Of a stretch of DNA of 8,422 nucleotides, positions 6,932 through 8,422 are shown in pieces. The DNA comes from an uncultured Prevotellaceae bacterium (GTDB lineage: Bacteria > Bacteroidota > Bacteroidia > Bacteroidales > Bacteroidaceae): positions 1 to 8,422 of the forward strand of contig CALAVF010000264.1 in NCBI GenBank assembly GCA_937892315.1, in the 5' to 3' direction. Within the stretch, counting starts at the first letter, position 1; every line of letters starts with the position of its first letter. A program made the translations under genes and the position numbers. Under the pieces are notes generated by a model. That model saw only the letters and a program-made list of their open reading frames with translations, had not been told where the DNA came from and did not search any database.

Positions 6932-7010
6932 CCCACCTCTAATTTTTCCTAAAGACATCCAAGGTTTCGTACGCAGCGATGCACGCAGCCACCCCAAAAA
7001 CAACACAACT

Positions 7011-8048
7011 ATGACATCCTTCGAAAGCGACTATAACAACGGAGCACACCCTGAGATTCTCCGACATTTCTTAGAAACCAACGACCAGCAAAGTGCATCC
7101 TACGGCTATGACCAATGGAGCGAATCTGCCCGCATCAAGATACGGGAAGCCATCCAGTGCCCCGATGCCAACATCTTCTTTCTTGCGGGAGGTACACAAG
7201 CCAACGCTACCGTCATCGATGCCATGACCGCCTCCTACGAGGGCGTTCTTGCCGTGAACACCGCTCACATCAACATACACGAATCGGGAGCCGTAGAAGC
7301 CTTTGGACATAAGGTCATCACCCTACCCTCTCATGACGGAAAGATGGATGCCACCGAACTACACGACTACCTGAAAGCCTACCATGCCGACCCCACATGG
7401 GAACACATCGTCTATCCCGGCATGGTGTACATCACGTTCCCCACCGAACTTGGCACCGTTTACAAAGCCGCCGAAATCGAACAGATTCATGCCATTTGCC
7501 AAGAGTACAAGATTCCGCTCTTCATTGATGGTGCCCGCCTTGGCTACGGGCTGATGTCTGCCGAATGCGACTTCAACCTGCCTTGGTTGGCTCATCATTG
7601 CGACGCTTTCTACATAGGGGGCACTAAAGTCGGAGCCCTCTGTGGTGAAGCCGTCGTTTTTCCTCGCGGCAATGTCCCTCGTCAGTTCTTCACCATCATC
7701 AAACGCCACGGTGCCCTGTTGGCAAAGAGCCGTGTGGCAGGCGTTCAGTTTGATGCCCTTTTCACAGAAGGACTCTACTTACGCATCGCTCAAAACGCCA
7801 TTGACAAAGCCATGCAACTTCGTCAACTCTTCACGGATGCAGGTCTCACCCTCCGCGACTCCTCTACCAACCAGCAGTTTGTTGAACTTGCAAACACCCA
7901 GATGAAACAACTGGCATCCCAAGTCCTCTTTGAGACATGGGAGCCCATCGACAACGACCACACCCTCTGCCGCTTCGTCACCAGTTGGGCTACCACCGAC
8001 AGTGACATGGAAGAACTTGCCAACGCCCTCAAAATACTAAAGAAATGA
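7011..8048 (+). CDS. Threonine aldolase-like PLP enzyme (beta-eliminating lyase family)
   Basis: 345 residues, the usual size of low-specificity L-threonine aldolases, which split threonine or allo-threonine to glycine and acetaldehyde. Fold-type I PLP motifs are all visible: GGTQAN (60-65, cofactor phosphate), HINIHESGA with H86 at the place of the histidine that stacks on PLP, FIDGAR with D173 and R176, and the Schiff-base lysine K206 in GGTKVGA. The N-terminus (SFESDYNNGAHPEIL) is typical, supporting ATG 7011. A 79-base gap separates it from the phosphorylase gene; I see neither a strong promoter nor a terminator in it. Its leader closely matches that of the phosphorylase gene. The stop codon overlaps the next start (ATGA). 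Substrate could also be another beta-hydroxy amino acid. Confidence 0.88.
   Translation: MTSFESDYNNGAHPEILRHFLETNDQQSASYGYDQWSESARIKIREAIQCPDANIFFLAGGTQANATVIDAMTASYEGVLAVNTAHINIHESGAVEAFGHKVITLPSHDGKMDATELHDYLKAYHADPTWEHIVYPGMVYITFPTELGTVYKAAEIEQIHAICQEYKIPLFIDGARLGYGLMSAECDFNLPWLAHHCDAFYIGGTKVGALCGEAVVFPRGNVPRQFFTIIKRHGALLAKSRVAGVQFDALFTEGLYLRIAQNAIDKAMQLRQLFTDAGLTLRDSSTNQQFVELANTQMKQLASQVLFETWEPIDNDHTLCRFVTSWATTDSDMEELANALKILKK
8045..8048 (+). promoter_or_regulatory. ATGA stop/start overlap coupling aldolase and mnmE
   Basis: The aldolase TGA (8046-8048) shares bases with the mnmE ATG (8045-8047). This arrangement usually means re-initiation by terminating ribosomes, and no separate ribosome-binding sequence is seen. 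Confidence 0.8.
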
Positions 8049-8422
8049 ACGATACCATCTGTGCCATCGCCACAGCCACAGGAGGTGCCATCGGCATCAT
8101 CCGAATATCAGGAGAGGACACCTTCAGCATCCTCGGCAAAGTGTTTTCAAAGCCGATTGAGGATGCCTGTCCTTACACACTTCATCATGGCATCATCTCC
8201 GACCATGAGGGGAAGACCATTGACGAAGTTCTTGTATCCATTTTCCGCTCCCCACACTCCTACACAGGTGAAGACTCTGCTGAAATCTCCTTTCACGGCT
8301 CTCCTTACATCGCTCAGCAAATCCTCTCATGTCTCACACAACAAGGTTGTCGCCAAGCCAACCCTGGCGAATTCACCCAGCGTGCCTTCCTCAACGGTAA
8401 ACTAGATCTCTCCCAAGCAGAA
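8045..8422 (+). CDS. mnmE: MnmE (TrmE) tRNA-modification GTPase, N-terminal part, 3'-truncated by window edge
   Basis: ATG 8045 overlaps the aldolase stop (ATGA at 8045-8048), and the frame stays open to the last base, giving 126 residues of about 450-460. It matches the MnmE N-terminal, folate-binding domain: MNDTICAIATATGGAIGIIRISG, then SPHSYTGEDSAEISFHGS (residues about 69-86), then NPGEFTQRAFLNGKLDLSQAE at the window end. With MnmG it installs the 5-(carboxymethyl)aminomethyl group on U34 of tRNAs. The G domain lies outside the window. An alternative open frame at 8061-8405 is a shadow of this gene in another frame and has no protein-like features. Confidence 0.95.
   Translation, partial: MNDTICAIATATGGAIGIIRISGEDTFSILGKVFSKPIEDACPYTLHHGIISDHEGKTIDEVLVSIFRSPHSYTGEDSAEISFHGSPYIAQQILSCLTQQGCRQANPGEFTQRAFLNGKLDLSQAE

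Noticed and set aside
6940..6947. TAATTTTT as a possible -7 promoter box for the aldolase gene
   Set aside because: It lacks the final G of TAnnTTTG and has no TTG about 20 bases upstream; too weak to annotate.
8061..8405. 114-codon frame near the right edge
   Set aside because: Its translation is Ser/Pro-rich and unlike any family, whereas the overlapping frame from 8045 clearly encodes the MnmE N-terminus and remains open only because the window ends.

Overview
The window looks like chromosomal DNA of a Bacteroidales bacterium, most likely a Prevotella-type genome. Three things suggest this: a TAnnTTTG-type promoter upstream of mutS2, A-rich start-site leaders without Shine-Dalgarno sequences, and the protein types present (Bacteroidetes-style MutS2, a PD40 exported protein, a Bacteroidetes-type nucleoside phosphorylase). 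The assignment is by recognition, not by search. All genes read on the + strand, and there are no tRNA, rRNA, CRISPR or transposase genes.

Layout. Positions 2-1807 hold the C-terminal two thirds of a UvrA excinuclease ATPase whose start lies left of the window; its insertion domain is unusually short, as in UvrA2-type paralogs. A 459-base non-coding stretch follows (1808-2266). It contains a 156-base inverted repeat with a perfect 36-base AT-rich palindrome at its centre and mirrored arrays of GGTCA units, plus an apparently orphan leftward promoter-like motif, a weak terminator candidate and the mutS2 promoter. Then comes a tightly packed series: mutS2 (2267-4786), an exported PD40 beta-propeller protein of unknown function (4789-6045), a uridine/nucleoside phosphorylase (6059-6931), a threonine aldolase-like PLP enzyme (7011-8048), and the N-terminal 126 codons of mnmE (8045 to the window end), which overlaps the aldolase stop codon by ATGA.

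How the genes relate. mutS2, the PD40 gene and the phosphorylase are separated by 2 and 13 bases and are probably one transcript from the promoter at about 2218-2248. The aldolase and mnmE are translationally coupled, after a 79-base gap with no clear promoter or terminator, so the whole series may be one operon of housekeeping genes (ribosome rescue or recombination control, nucleoside salvage, amino acid metabolism, tRNA modification). No single pathway joins them. The coding genes are ordinary; the feature most worth a second look is the concentric inverted repeat between uvrA and mutS2, which coincides with a shift in strand base composition.
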